From Cellulomonas pakistanensis (GTDB lineage Bacteria; Actinomycetota; Actinomycetes; Actinomycetales; Cellulomonadaceae), in the NCBI RefSeq assembly GCF_016862755.1, contig NZ_BONO01000034.1:1-39062 (forward strand): 39,062 bases of DNA, written 5' to 3'. Positions within the stretch are counted from its first letter, which is position 1, and every line of letters starts with the position of its first letter. Shown here in pieces: positions 1-7,029 of this stretch. The position numbers and the translations under genes were made by a program. Below the pieces are notes generated by a model, which made no database searches, was not told the origin of the DNA, and saw only the letters and a list, made by a program, of their open reading frames with translations.

Positions 1-435
1 GGCGGCCGCCATGAGCATGCCCGGCAGCGACTTGTCGCAGCCCGCCAGCAGCACGGAGCCGTCCAGGCGCTCGGCCTGCATCACCGTCTCGACGCTGTCC
101 GCGATGACGTCGCGGCTGACCAGCGAGAAGTGCATCCCCTCGTGGCCCATCGAGATGCCGTCCGACACCGAGATGGTGCCGAACTCCAGCGGGTAGCCGC
201 CGCCGGCGTGCACGCCGTTCTTCACCGCCTGCGCCAGCCGCTGCAGCGACAGGTTGCAGGGGGTGATCTCGTTCCAGGAGCTCGCGACGCCGATCTGGGG
301 CTTGACCCAGTCGTCGTCGCCCAGCCCGACGGCGCGGAGCATGCCGCGCGACGCCGTGGCCTCGATGCCGTCGGTCACCTGCCGGGAGCGCGGCTTGATG
401 TCGATGTCCGGGGTGGTCCCGCCCGTGGTCGTCAT
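1..435 (-). CDS. ilvD: Dihydroxy-acid dehydratase paralogue, N-terminal part only (runs off window start)
   Basis: The reverse strand is open from an ATG at 435 to the window edge and gives 145 residues. They include SWNEITPCN near residue 53 and GCDKSLPGM near residue 133, both typical of the IlvD/Edd family; the cysteines are expected iron-sulfur cluster ligands. The family dehydrates 2,3-dihydroxy-carboxylates, and IlvD acts in valine, isoleucine and leucine synthesis. The start is supported by a TAGAGT hexamer six bases before the ATG, which suggests a leaderless transcript. The motif wording differs from the complete ilvD next door (GCDKSLPGM against NCDKITPGM), so this is a diverged second paralogue and not a recent duplicate. 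A sugar-acid dehydratase role is possible, but the residues seen fit the IlvD branch well. The C-terminus is not visible. Confidence 0.88.
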   Translation of the reverse strand, partial: MTTTGGTTPDIDIKPRSRQVTDGIEATASRGMLRAVGLGDDDWVKPQIGVASSWNEITPCNLSLQRLAQAVKNGVHAGGGYPLEFGTISVSDGISMGHEGMHFSLVSRDVIADSVETVMQAERLDGSVLLAGCDKSLPGMLMAAA

Positions 436-441
436 GAGCCG

Positions 442-447
442 ACTCTA
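442..447 (-). promoter_or_regulatory. -10-like box for the partial ilvD (leaderless)
   Basis: On the reverse strand TAGAGT lies six bases before the ATG at 435. This is the same hexamer-to-start spacing seen at a dozen other genes in the window, so transcription probably begins at or next to the start codon. No convincing -35 box was found. Confidence 0.5.
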
Positions 448-478
448 GGCGGCGGCGCCCCCACGCGCCCCTGACGTG

Positions 479-520
479 CCGGGAGAGGGGCCGCACCTGC
501 TCGCGCGTCCCCTCCCCCGG
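479..520 (-). terminator. Hairpin terminator after ilvD
   Basis: A 12-bp stem (479-490 paired with 509-520, one mismatch) with an 18-nt loop begins 8 nt beyond the ilvD stop codon. There is no T-tract, as is common in G+C-rich actinobacteria. It would separate ilvD from the downstream paralogue, which has its own promoter. Confidence 0.5.
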
Positions 521-527
521 CGGCTCC

Positions 528-2390
528 TCAGGCGCGGCGGATGCGGCTCACGTCGCGGACGGCGCCGCGGTCGGCGCTGGTCGCCATCGCCGCGTACGCC
601 TGCAGCGCCGGCGACACGTACCGGTCGCGGTCGACCGGCTGCCACGGGTTCTCCGAGGCCTCCATCTTGGCGCGGCGCTCGGCGAGCACCTCGTCGGGCA
701 CGTTGACCCGGATGAGGCGGGTCTCGACGTCGATCTCGATCTCGTCGCCGTCCTCGATCAGGCCGATGGTGCCGCCGGCCGCCGCCTCGGGGCTGACGTG
801 GCCGACCGAGATGCCGCTCGACCCGCCGGAGAACCGGCCGTCGGTGATCAGCGCGCAGACCTTGCCCAGGCCGCGGCCCTTGATGAACGACGTCGGGTAG
901 AGCATCTCCTGCATGCCGGGGCCGCCGGACGGGCCCTCGTAGCGCACGACGACGACGTGGCCCGGCTCGACCTCCTTGCGGAGGATCTTGTCGACGGCCT
1001 CGTCCTGCGACTCGCACACCAGCGCGCGGCCGACGAAGTGGAAGACGTCCGGGTCGATGCCGGCGGTCTTGATGATCGCGCCGTCCTCGGCCAGGTTGCC
1101 GCGGAGCACGGCCAGGCCGCCCTCGACGGTGTAGGCGTGCGCGACGTCGCGGATGCACCCGCCCGCGCCGTCGGTGTCGAGCGACTCCCAGACGTTCGAG
1201 GTGGAGAACGCCTGCGTGGTGCGGACGCCGCCGGGAGCCGCGTGGAACAGCGCCGTGGCGCGCTCGGTCGCTTTGCCGCCGCGGACGTCCCAGTCGTCCA
1301 GCCAGGCCCGGAGCGTCGGCGTGTGCACGCTGGTCACGTCGTGGTCGAGCAGGCCGCCGCGGTCGAGCTCGCCGAGCAGCGCGGGGATGCCGCCCGCCCG
1401 GTGCACGTCCTCCATGTGGTAGTCCGGGTGGTTCGGCGCGACCTTCGCCAGGCAGGGCACCCGGCGGCTGATCGCGTCGATGTCCTCGAGCGTGAAGTCG
1501 ACCTCGGCCTCCTGCGCGGCGGCGAGCACGTGCAGCACGGTGTTGGTCGAGCCGCCCATCGCGACGTCCAGCGCCATGGCGTTGGCGAACGCGGCGCGGG
1601 TCGCGATGCCGCGCGGCGCCGCGGTGTCGTCCTCGTCGTCGTAGTACCGGCGGGCGAGGTCGACGATCGTGCGGCCGGCCTCGAGGAACAGCTCGCGGCG
1701 GGCGCTGTGCGTCGCCAGCGTCGAGCCGTTGCCCGGCAGCGACAGGCCGAGCGCCTCGGTCAGGCAGTTCATCGAGTTGGCGGTGAACATGCCGGAGCAG
1801 GAGCCGCAGGTCGGGCAGGCGTTCTCCTCGACCGTGGCCAGCGCCTGGTCGGAGACGTTGTCGTCCGCGGAGTAGTTGATCGCGTTGATGAGGTTGAGGT
1901 GCGTCTTCGCGACGCCGTCGGCGATCACGGCCTTGCCGGCTTCCATCGGCCCGCCCGACACGAAGATCACCGGGATGTTCAGCCGCAGCGCCGCGTTGAG
2001 CATGCCGGGCGTGATCTTGTCGCAGTTCGAGATGCACACCAGGGCGTCGGCGCAGTGCGCCTGGACCATGTACTCGACCGAGTCGGCGATCAGGTCGCGG
2101 CTGGGCAGCGAGTAGAGCATCCCGGCGTGGCCCATCGCGATGCCGTCGTCGACCGCGATGGTGTTGAACTCCTTGGCGACGCCGCCGGCCTCCTGGATCG
2201 CCGACGCGACCAGGTCGCCCATGTCCTTGAGGTGCACGTGGCCCGGGACGAACTGGGTGTACGAGTTCGCGATCGCGATGATCGGCTTGCCGAAGTCCTC
2301 GGAGCCCATGCCGGTCGCGCGCCACAGGGCGCGGGCGCCGGCCATGTTGCGGCCGTGGGTCGAGGTACGAGAGCGCAGGGGACGACTCAC
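528..2390 (-). CDS. ilvD: Dihydroxy-acid dehydratase
   Basis: This 620-residue protein matches the E. coli-type IlvD length of about 616. It dehydrates 2,3-dihydroxy-isovalerate and 2,3-dihydroxy-3-methylvalerate to the 2-oxo acids, the shared third step of valine/isoleucine synthesis, in the cytosol. NCDKITPGM lies near residue 119 and [19 protein letters not shown] near residue 192; these carry the Fe-S cluster cysteines. [14 protein letters not shown] near the C-terminus is also characteristic. The GTG start is set by a GAAGGAG ribosome-binding site seven bases upstream. The gene has a leader of about 170 nt and lies 92 nt from a second ilvD-like gene on the same strand. No ilvBN or ilvC is in the window, so the pathway partners are elsewhere. 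Confidence 0.97.
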   Translation of the reverse strand: MSRPLRSRTSTHGRNMAGARALWRATGMGSEDFGKPIIAIANSYTQFVPGHVHLKDMGDLVASAIQEAGGVAKEFNTIAVDDGIAMGHAGMLYSLPSRDLIADSVEYMVQAHCADALVCISNCDKITPGMLNAALRLNIPVIFVSGGPMEAGKAVIADGVAKTHLNLINAINYSADDNVSDQALATVEENACPTCGSCSGMFTANSMNCLTEALGLSLPGNGSTLATHSARRELFLEAGRTIVDLARRYYDDEDDTAAPRGIATRAAFANAMALDVAMGGSTNTVLHVLAAAQEAEVDFTLEDIDAISRRVPCLAKVAPNHPDYHMEDVHRAGGIPALLGELDRGGLLDHDVTSVHTPTLRAWLDDWDVRGGKATERATALFHAAPGGVRTTQAFSTSNVWESLDTDGAGGCIRDVAHAYTVEGGLAVLRGNLAEDGAIIKTAGIDPDVFHFVGRALVCESQDEAVDKILRKEVEPGHVVVVRYEGPSGGPGMQEMLYPTSFIKGRGLGKVCALITDGRFSGGSSGISVGHVSPEAAAGGTIGLIEDGDEIEIDVETRLIRVNVPDEVLAERRAKMEASENPWQPVDRDRYVSPALQAYAAMATSADRGAVRDVSRIRRA

Positions 2391-2397
2391 GCTGGGG

Positions 2398-2404
2398 CTC
2401 CTTC
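2398..2404 (-). promoter_or_regulatory. Ribosome-binding site of ilvD
   Basis: GAAGGAG on the reverse strand sits seven bases before the GTG at 2390. It is one of the better Shine-Dalgarno sequences in the window and fixes the ilvD start. Confidence 0.75.
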
Positions 2405-2416
2405 GGACGAGCAGGG

Positions 2417-2432
2417 CGCCACCGCGGTGGCG
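2417..2432. promoter_or_regulatory. Perfect 16-bp palindrome in the ilvD leader
   Basis: The sequence CGCCACCGCGGTGGCG is a perfect dyad 26 nt upstream of the ilvD start. A possible -10 box (TACCGT on the reverse strand, about 2447-2452) lies just upstream, so the dyad would fall in the 5' untranslated region or close to the transcription start. It could be an operator or a leader hairpin. No leucine/valine/isoleucine-rich leader peptide was recognised. Confidence 0.3.
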
Positions 2433-2564
2433 GCGTGGCGGTCACGGTACGTCCGCGCACGTCAGGGTGCGGCGGGCGTCCGTCCTGTGATCGACCGAGG
2501 GGCGAGACGGCCCGGAGCCGTGCGCACCGCGGCCGCGGCCTGTCGAACCTGCGGGCGCGCGGGC

Positions 2565-3245
2565 TCAGTCCTCGCCGCGCCCCTGCCAGGTGCAGACGCA
2601 CGCCTCGTTCCCCTCGGCGTCGGCGAGCACCCAGAACGCCGGGGCCCGCCGGTCCGACACCAGCGTCCCGCCGGCGGCGAGCGCCGCGGCGACCCGCGCC
2701 TCCGCCTGGTCGTGCGGCACGGTGACGTCGACGTGGATCCGGTTGCGCTGCGGGCGCGGCTCGTCCATCTGCTGGAACCAGTACCCGGGCCCGAGGCCGA
2801 CGGCGTCCGCGAGCGCCGGGTCGTCCGGGTCGGTGCCGGGCTCGGGCTCGTAGCCGAGCACCGCGCGCCAGAACGGCGCGACCCGCGGGATGTCGAGCGC
2901 GTCGATCGCGATCTCCTGGCTGGTGAGCAGCTCCGGGGCGCCGGTGAGCCCGAGCTCGTCCGCCGCGGCCGACACGGCGTCCGCGAGCACCAGGTCCGCC
3001 TCGGTCAGCCCGTGGCTCGCCCAGGTCGTCGTGCGCACCTGCACGCGGCCCGGGCGGAGCGTCACGTCGGGCGCCGCGCCCACGCGCTCGGCGGCGTCGG
3101 CGACCCGGGCGACGAACGCGGCGCCGGTCGCGAGGTCGGGGACCCGGAACGCCGCCTGCAGCCAGAGGAGCAGCACCCGCCAGTGCCGCGCGTCCACCCG
3201 CTCGGTGGCCGCCCCGTGCCCGATCCGCCCCGCCCCGTTCTCCAT
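2565..3245 (-). CDS. Pterin-4a-carbinolamine dehydratase-like / VOC domain fusion protein
   Basis: The 226-residue protein has two parts. Residues 15-95 follow the fold pattern of 4a-hydroxytetrahydrobiopterin dehydratase (a tryptophan-rich start, an AERVG...PDVTL segment, then a strand with TTTWASHGLTEADLVLA). Residues 105-225 are a vicinal-oxygen-chelate (glyoxalase/bleomycin-resistance) domain ending in NEACVCTWQG. The HHP signature of active pterin dehydratases is replaced by GAAPD, so dehydratase activity is doubtful. The substrate of the VOC part cannot be told from sequence. The frame stays open to 3395, but the ATG at 3245 was chosen because a GGGAGG sequence precedes it and because the dispersed palindrome at 3280-3336 would otherwise be coding. 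Such fusions are known in actinobacteria and are usually listed simply as VOC proteins. Confidence 0.8.
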   Translation of the reverse strand: MENGAGRIGHGAATERVDARHWRVLLLWLQAAFRVPDLATGAAFVARVADAAERVGAAPDVTLRPGRVQVRTTTWASHGLTEADLVLADAVSAAADELGLTGAPELLTSQEIAIDALDIPRVAPFWRAVLGYEPEPGTDPDDPALADAVGLGPGYWFQQMDEPRPQRNRIHVDVTVPHDQAEARVAAALAAGGTLVSDRRAPAFWVLADAEGNEACVCTWQGRGED

Positions 3246-3279
3246 GCCGGCACCCTCCCACGCCCCACCGACACGAGGG

Positions 3280-3336
3280 TGCACAAGACACGTCGAGGGT
3301 GCCCTCAGTGCGGGCACCACAGGCGTGTCTCGTGCG
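3280..3336. repeat. Imperfect long inverted repeat, copy 1 of a dispersed palindrome
   Basis: Two 26-nt arms (20 of 26 positions pair) enclose a short loop and lie between the divergent VOC-fusion and merR genes. The left arm begins GTGCACAAGACACGT. A closely related but perfect palindrome lies at 6046-6104 (GTGCACGAGGCACGT). Two related copies in intergenic DNA suggest a REP-like dispersed element, although its function is unknown. Confidence 0.6.
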
Positions 3337-3379
3337 CTCGTGGCACCCGGTCGGAGGCACCCGCGCAACGGGGGTTGCG

Positions 3380-3396
3380 GTTGACGTAGCGTCAAC
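3380..3396 (+). promoter_or_regulatory. MerR-type operator/promoter upstream of the TipAS regulator
   Basis: GTTGACG-TAG-CGTCAAC is a perfect 7-bp dyad with a 3-bp centre. It contains a consensus-like -35 box (TTGACG, 3381-3386). A TCTGAT at 3405-3410 would give an 18-bp spacer, longer than the 17 bp of ordinary promoters. A dyad between -35 and -10 with a long spacer is the hallmark of MerR-family operators, so the regulator gene starting at 3456 is probably autoregulated from here. Confidence 0.75.
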
Positions 3397-3455
3397 TTCT
3401 ACGGTCTGATGAAGACGGCGGAGACGCCGCCGTCGGCGGAGGACGGAGCGGGCGC

Positions 3456-4316
3456 ATGACCGGCACGACCAGCGCGACCGGAGCGACCGGCACGACCAGC
3501 GCGACCGGCACGACCAGCGCGACCGGCACCGAGCGGTGGACCACCGCCGAGGTGGTGCGCCTCTCGGGCGTCACGTCGCGGACCCTGCGGCACTACGACG
3601 CGATCGGGCTGCTGCGCCCCGCCGGCACCGCGCCGGGCGGGCAGCGGGAGTACGGGCGCGACGAGCTGCTGCGACTGCAGCAGGTGCTGGTGCTGCGGGA
3701 GCTCGGGGTCGGGCTCGGCGCGATCGGGGAGATCCTCGACGCGGCGGACCGCGCGGCCGTGGCGCCCGGCGCACCCGACCCGGCGCGCGTCCGGGCCGAC
3801 CGGCTGCGCGAGCACCACGCCGCGCTGCTCGCCGAGCGGGACCGGCTCGACCGGCTCGCCCGCACCGTCGCCGCCACCGTCGAGTCCCTGGAAGGGGGCA
3901 CCGTCATGACCGCCGAGGAGATGTACGAGGGCTTCGACCACCGCCGGTACGACACCGAGGCGCGCGAGCGCTGGGGCGACGCCGCCGTGGACCGGAGCAC
4001 GCGCGCCTGGGAGGAGCTGTCCGCGGACGAGCGCACGGCGCACCAGCGGGAGGGCGAGGCCGTGAGCACGGCCCTCGCGGCGCTGCTGGCGGCGGGCACG
4101 CCCGTCACCGACCCCGCCGTCCGCGACCTCGTCGCGCGGCACCACGCCTGGGTGGCGCTGTTCTGGACGCCGGACGCGGCGGCGTACCGGAACCTGGCGG
4201 CGATGTACGTCGACGACCCGCGGTTCGCAGCGACCTACGACGCCGTCGCGCCGGGGCTCGCGGTGTACCTGCGGGACGCCGTCGACGCGCACGCGGACGC
4301 GGTCGCCGGCGGCTGA
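3456..4316 (+). CDS. MerR-family regulator with C-terminal TipAS drug-binding domain
   Basis: This 286-residue cytosolic transcription regulator has four parts. Residues 1-25 are a Gly/Thr/Ser/Ala repeat. Residues 27-95 form a winged helix-turn-helix (TAEVVRLSGVTSRTLRHYD, then REYGRDELLRLQQV). Residues 105-145 are a dimerisation coiled coil. Residues 155-283 form a TipAS domain with HHAWVALFW, YRNLAAMYVDDPRF and PGLAVYLRDAV. TipAL-type proteins sense bulky ligands such as thiopeptides and twist MerR-type promoters open. A matching operator lies 60-76 nt upstream. GGAGG at 3438-3442 and GGAG at 3445-3448 support the ATG. The N-terminal repeat is encoded by tandem 18-bp DNA units, which is unusual ahead of a DNA-binding domain. 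No obvious efflux target lies next door, so the regulon may be only the gene itself. Confidence 0.9.
   Translation: MTGTTSATGATGTTSATGTTSATGTERWTTAEVVRLSGVTSRTLRHYDAIGLLRPAGTAPGGQREYGRDELLRLQQVLVLRELGVGLGAIGEILDAADRAAVAPGAPDPARVRADRLREHHAALLAERDRLDRLARTVAATVESLEGGTVMTAEEMYEGFDHRRYDTEARERWGDAAVDRSTRAWEELSADERTAHQREGEAVSTALAALLAAGTPVTDPAVRDLVARHHAWVALFWTPDAAAYRNLAAMYVDDPRFAATYDAVAPGLAVYLRDAVDAHADAVAGG
3457..3531 (+). repeat. Short tandem repeat at the start of the merR-like gene
   Basis: The unit GACCGGCACGACCAGCGC occurs three times, with a truncated GACCGGAGC between the first and second copies and a partial unit after the third. It encodes Thr-Gly-Thr-Thr-Ser-Ala blocks. Slippage by whole 18-bp units would lengthen or shorten the disordered N-terminus without breaking the frame. 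Confidence 0.75.
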
Positions 4317-4528
4317 CCCGGGCCGCGGGGAACCGCCCAGGGGGCCACCGCACGCCGCCGTCGGCCGTCCGGAACTCGGGACCAACGGCCCACCCGCGGG
4401 CCGGCGTCCGGGGGCAGGCTGGACGGCACGGACCACCGGTCGCCTCTCCCCCGGGGCGACCACCGGGCCACCGGCCCGCGGTCCGCTCCGGTCACCTGAT
4501 GACGACGACCCGTCACCAGGTACCCCCA

Positions 4529-4573
4529 GTCGAGGCACCATCGGCTCATCGCCCGGGCCGGTGGTGCCTCGAC
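4529..4573. repeat. Perfect 12-bp inverted repeat upstream of phr
   Basis: GTCGAGGCACCA (4529-4540) pairs exactly with TGGTGCCTCGAC (4562-4573) across a 21-nt loop. It ends 84 nt before the phr -10 box. It is too far from merR to be its natural terminator, so a regulatory or REP-like role is possible. Confidence 0.55.
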
Positions 4574-4656
4574 GCACGTCCGGACGCGACGCCGGCGCAC
4601 CGGCGGGCCCCGGGCCGCCCGACGGACGCCCGGTCGCGGCCCGGGACCGCCCTGGC

Positions 4657-4662
4657 TACCGT
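4657..4662 (+). promoter_or_regulatory. -10-like box of phr (leaderless)
   Basis: TACCGT lies six bases before the GTG at 4669 and there is no Shine-Dalgarno sequence. This matches the leaderless pattern seen repeatedly in the window. Confidence 0.5.
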
Positions 4663-4668
4663 CGCCGG

Positions 4669-6030
4669 GTGACCGCGATCCACTGGTTCCGCCGCGACCT
4701 GCGGCTCGGCGACAACCCCGCCCTGCACGCGGCCGCCGCGCAGGGCGACGTGCTCGCGCTGTACGTCCTCGACCCGCGGCTGTGGGCGTCGGCCGGGGCG
4801 CCGCGGCGCGCCTACCTGGCCCGGAGCCTCGCGGCGCTCGACGAGCAGACCGGCGGCCGGCTCCTGGTCCGGCACGGGGACCCGCGCCAGGTCGTGCCCG
4901 CGGTCGCGCGCGAGGTCGAGGCGACGGCGGTGCACGTCGCCGCGTCGACGGAGCCGTTCGGCCGCCGGCGGGACGACCACGTGGAGTGGACGCTCGAGGA
5001 CGACGGCCGCGCGCTCGTCCGGACCGGCTCGCCGTACGCGGTCACCCCCGGGCGGGTGCGCAACGGCTCCGGGACCCCCTACAAGGTGTTCACGCCGTTC
5101 CGCCGCGCCTGGGCCGAGCACGGCTGGCACTCCCCCGCCCCCGACGCCGCCGCCACGGCCGGCGCGGTGACGTTCGCGGACGGCGGCCGCAGCGACGCGG
5201 TCCCCGACGCCCCGGTCCCGGACGGGCTCGACCTGCCCGAGGCCGGCGAGGGCGCCGCGCTGGCCCGGTGGGCCGAGATGCGGGACGGCCCGCTGGCCCA
5301 CTACAAGGTCGAGCGCGACCGGCCCGACGTCGACAGCACGTCCCGCCTGTCCGTCCCGCTCAAGTGGGGCGAGCTGCACCCGCGCACGATCCTCGCGGAC
5401 CTGGCCCGGCGCCGCGGCGAGGGCCCGGACACCTTCCGGAGCCAGATCGCCTGGCGCGACTTCCACGCGGACGTGCTGTTCCACAACCCGTCCGGCGCCC
5501 ACGAGTCGCTCACCCCGGTCGTCCCGGAGAACGCCTGGGTGAACGGGCAGGCGGAGGCCGCCGCGCTCGCCGCGTGGGCCGACGGCCGGACAGGCTACCC
5601 GCTGGTCGACGCCGGGATGCGGCAGCTGAAGGGCGAGGGCTGGATGCACAACCGGGTCCGGATGGCCGTCGCGTCGTTCCTCGTCAAGGACCTGCACGTG
5701 CGCTGGCAGCGCGGCGCCGACCACTTCATGGCCTGGCTGGTCGACGGCGACATCCCGCAGAACCAGATGAACTGGCAGTGGGTCGCCGGCACCGGCCGGG
5801 ACGCCTCGCCGTACTTCCGGGTGTTCAACCCGGTGACCCAGGGCGTGAAGTTCGACCCGCACGGGCACTACGTCCGCCGCTGGGTGCCCGAGCTCCGGAA
5901 CATCCCCGGCAAGGCGGTGCACGAGCCGTGGAAGCTCCCGCGCTCGGCGGCGCCGGACTACCCGGAGCGGATCGTCGACCACGCGCACGAGCGCGCGGTC
6001 ACGCTCGGTGCCTACCACTCCATGCGCTGA
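4669..6030 (+). CDS. phr: Deoxyribodipyrimidine photolyase (class I)
   Basis: This 453-residue flavoprotein splits UV-induced cyclobutane pyrimidine dimers using blue light. Residues 1-130 form the antenna-binding alpha/beta domain, starting TAIHWFRRDLRLGDN. The C-terminal FAD domain has TGYPLVDAGMRQL near residue 307, WMHNRVRMAVASFLVKDL near 325, and GDIPQNQMNWQWVAGTG then SPYFRVFNP near 360-388. These are the usual FAD and substrate contacts of class I CPD photolyases, and the length is typical. The GTG at 4669 was chosen because the family begins at this point and a TACCGT box lies six bases upstream. The gene stands alone and is followed after 15 nt by a perfect 28-bp hairpin. Cryptochrome function is not excluded by sequence alone, but repair is much more likely. 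Confidence 0.95.
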   Translation: MTAIHWFRRDLRLGDNPALHAAAAQGDVLALYVLDPRLWASAGAPRRAYLARSLAALDEQTGGRLLVRHGDPRQVVPAVAREVEATAVHVAASTEPFGRRRDDHVEWTLEDDGRALVRTGSPYAVTPGRVRNGSGTPYKVFTPFRRAWAEHGWHSPAPDAAATAGAVTFADGGRSDAVPDAPVPDGLDLPEAGEGAALARWAEMRDGPLAHYKVERDRPDVDSTSRLSVPLKWGELHPRTILADLARRRGEGPDTFRSQIAWRDFHADVLFHNPSGAHESLTPVVPENAWVNGQAEAAALAAWADGRTGYPLVDAGMRQLKGEGWMHNRVRMAVASFLVKDLHVRWQRGADHFMAWLVDGDIPQNQMNWQWVAGTGRDASPYFRVFNPVTQGVKFDPHGHYVRRWVPELRNIPGKAVHEPWKLPRSAAPDYPERIVDHAHERAVTLGAYHSMR

Positions 6031-6045
6031 CCCAGCCCCCCGAGA

Positions 6046-6104
6046 GTGCACGAGGCACGTCCGGGGTGCCCTCACGGAGGGCACCCCGGACGTGCCTCGT
6101 GCAC
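6046..6104. repeat. Perfect 28-bp palindrome with 3-nt loop, copy 2 of a dispersed element
   Basis: Arms at 6046-6073 and 6077-6104 are exact reverse complements around ACG. The hairpin starts 15 nt after the phr stop codon and could terminate phr transcription. A related imperfect copy at 3280-3336 lies between divergent genes, so termination cannot be its only role. Such a stem is far beyond chance even in G+C-rich DNA. Confidence 0.85.
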
Positions 6105-6137
6105 CCCGGAGGCGGCCGCCGGCGGCGCCGCGCGACC

Positions 6138-6188
6138 CGGGACCTCGGTCCCGGGCCTGGGCCCGCCGGGCCTGGGACCGAGGTCCCG
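6138..6188. promoter_or_regulatory. Nested palindrome containing two GGGACNNNNGTCCC sites
   Basis: An inverted repeat of about 21 bp (6138-6158 with 6168-6188, one or two mismatches) has the 14-bp box GGGACCTCGGTCCC (6139-6152) in one arm and GGGACCGAGGTCCC (6174-6187) in the other. Both fit the general DosR/DevR pattern GGGNCNNNNGNCCC described for mycobacteria. The site lies 150-200 nt before doxX. It could equally be a structural hairpin. Confidence 0.4.
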
Positions 6189-6243
6189 GATGACGCGCCT
6201 CCGGGCCGTCGGAACCGCTTTCCAGCAGCCGGGCGCGTCGAAG

Positions 6244-6262
6244 TTGGGACTTCGGTCCGGGG
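6244..6262 (+). promoter_or_regulatory. DosR/DevR-like box proximal to doxX
   Basis: TTGGGACTTCGGTCCGGGG resembles the dormancy-regulator box TTSGGGACTWWAGTCCC, missing only the last C and part of the centre. It is the third GGGAC(C/T)TCGGTCC-type sequence in 120 bp and lies 74-92 nt before the doxX ATG, where an activator could sit. A binding role is inference. Confidence 0.4.
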
Positions 6263-6335
6263 TTTCCTGACCCCGGCGGGGGCACATTGGGAAAGTCATC
6301 ACAAGGTGAACCCCGGACGAACGAAGGCACGGATC

Positions 6336-6899
6336 ATGACCACGATCACCACCCCCCGCACCGAGGCGGCCCCCGCTGCGACCACGCGGACGCAGGAGGT
6401 CGTCACCTCGCCGGCCGCCCGCAAGGTGCTGGCCGCCCTCCGGCTGAGCACCGGGTTCATCTTCCTGTGGGCGTTCCTCGACAAGACGTTCGGCCTGGGC
6501 TACTCGACGGCCTCGGAGGCGGCCTGGGTCAACGGCGGCGCACCGAGCCAGGGCTTCCTGCAGTTCGCGGTCCAGGGCCCGCTGACCGGCTTCTTCAACG
6601 GCATCGCCAGCCCGGTCACGGACGTGCTGTTCATGCTCGGCATGCTGGGCGTCGGCCTGGCCGTGATGCTCGGCATCGGGACCCGGGTCGCGGCCGTCGC
6701 CGGCTCGCTCATCATGGTGATGATGTGGCTCGCGGAGTGGCCGCTGATCGCCGGCTCGACCAACCCGGTCATGGACTACCACATCATCTACGCGCTGGTC
6801 CTGGTCCTCGTCGCCCTCACGGCGGCCGGCGACACCTGGGGCCTCGGCCGCTGGTGGAAGAGCCTGCCGGTCGTGCAGAAGAACCGCTGGCTCGTCTGA
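6336..6899 (+). CDS. DoxX-family membrane protein
   Basis: The 187-residue protein has four predicted membrane helices, near residues 33-53, 86-110, 115-134 and 143-165. A DoxX-family signature is visible in GIGTRVAAVAGSLIMVMMWLAEWP. The family includes the small subunit of thiosulfate:quinone oxidoreductase and many actinobacterial paralogues linked to redox stress, but the substrate of this one cannot be assigned. The first 30 residues are Thr/Ala-rich and cytosolic-looking. The ATG at 6336 fits the first hydrophobic segment and has a weak GAAGG upstream. Three GGGACNNNNGTCC-type boxes precede it, which hints at oxygen or redox control. A hairpin follows directly and separates it from the convergent GNAT gene. 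Confidence 0.85.
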   Translation: MTTITTPRTEAAPAATTRTQEVVTSPAARKVLAALRLSTGFIFLWAFLDKTFGLGYSTASEAAWVNGGAPSQGFLQFAVQGPLTGFFNGIASPVTDVLFMLGMLGVGLAVMLGIGTRVAAVAGSLIMVMMWLAEWPLIAGSTNPVMDYHIIYALVLVLVALTAAGDTWGLGRWWKSLPVVQKNRWLV

Positions 6900-6934
6900 C
6901 CACCAGGCCGTGGGCGGCCCGACCCGCCCACCAC

Positions 6935-6989
6935 GGACGCGAGGCGCCGGTCCCCCACCCTCCCGGGGGGCCGGCGCCTCGTGGCGTCC
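6935..6989. terminator. Hairpin between convergent doxX and GNAT genes
   Basis: GGACGC-GAGGCGCCGG (6935-6950) pairs with CCGGCGCCTC-GTG-GCGTCC (6971-6989), leaving a 3-nt bulge. The stem lies 35 nt after the doxX stop and 40 nt before the GNAT stop, so it can serve both strands. Confidence 0.6.
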
Positions 6990-7029
6990 GCGCACGTGCT
7001 CCCGGGCGCGGTCCCGGGCGGCGGGCGGG

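Larger units (their letters stand above)
4317..4668. other. 352-nt intergenic region between merR-like and phr
   Basis: No gene was recognised here. The region holds one GGGNCNNNNGNCCC match at 4378-4391 (GGGACCAACGGCCC), a 12-bp perfect inverted repeat at 4529-4573 and the leaderless phr promoter at 4657-4662. A weak ACCTG/CAGGT dyad lies near 4495-4520. Confidence 0.5.

Noticed and set aside
445..3360. 971-residue reverse-strand open frame
   Set aside because: It is an Arg/Gly/Ala-rich shadow of ilvD and the VOC-fusion gene in another frame, with no family features.
798..3389. 863-residue forward open frame antisense to ilvD
   Set aside because: Antisense shadow produced by high G+C; the composition is not protein-like and ilvD itself is certain.
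6046..6104. Simple rho-independent terminator of phr as the whole explanation
   Set aside because: A related palindrome sits between divergent genes at 3280-3336, so termination alone does not explain the family; there is also no T-tract.
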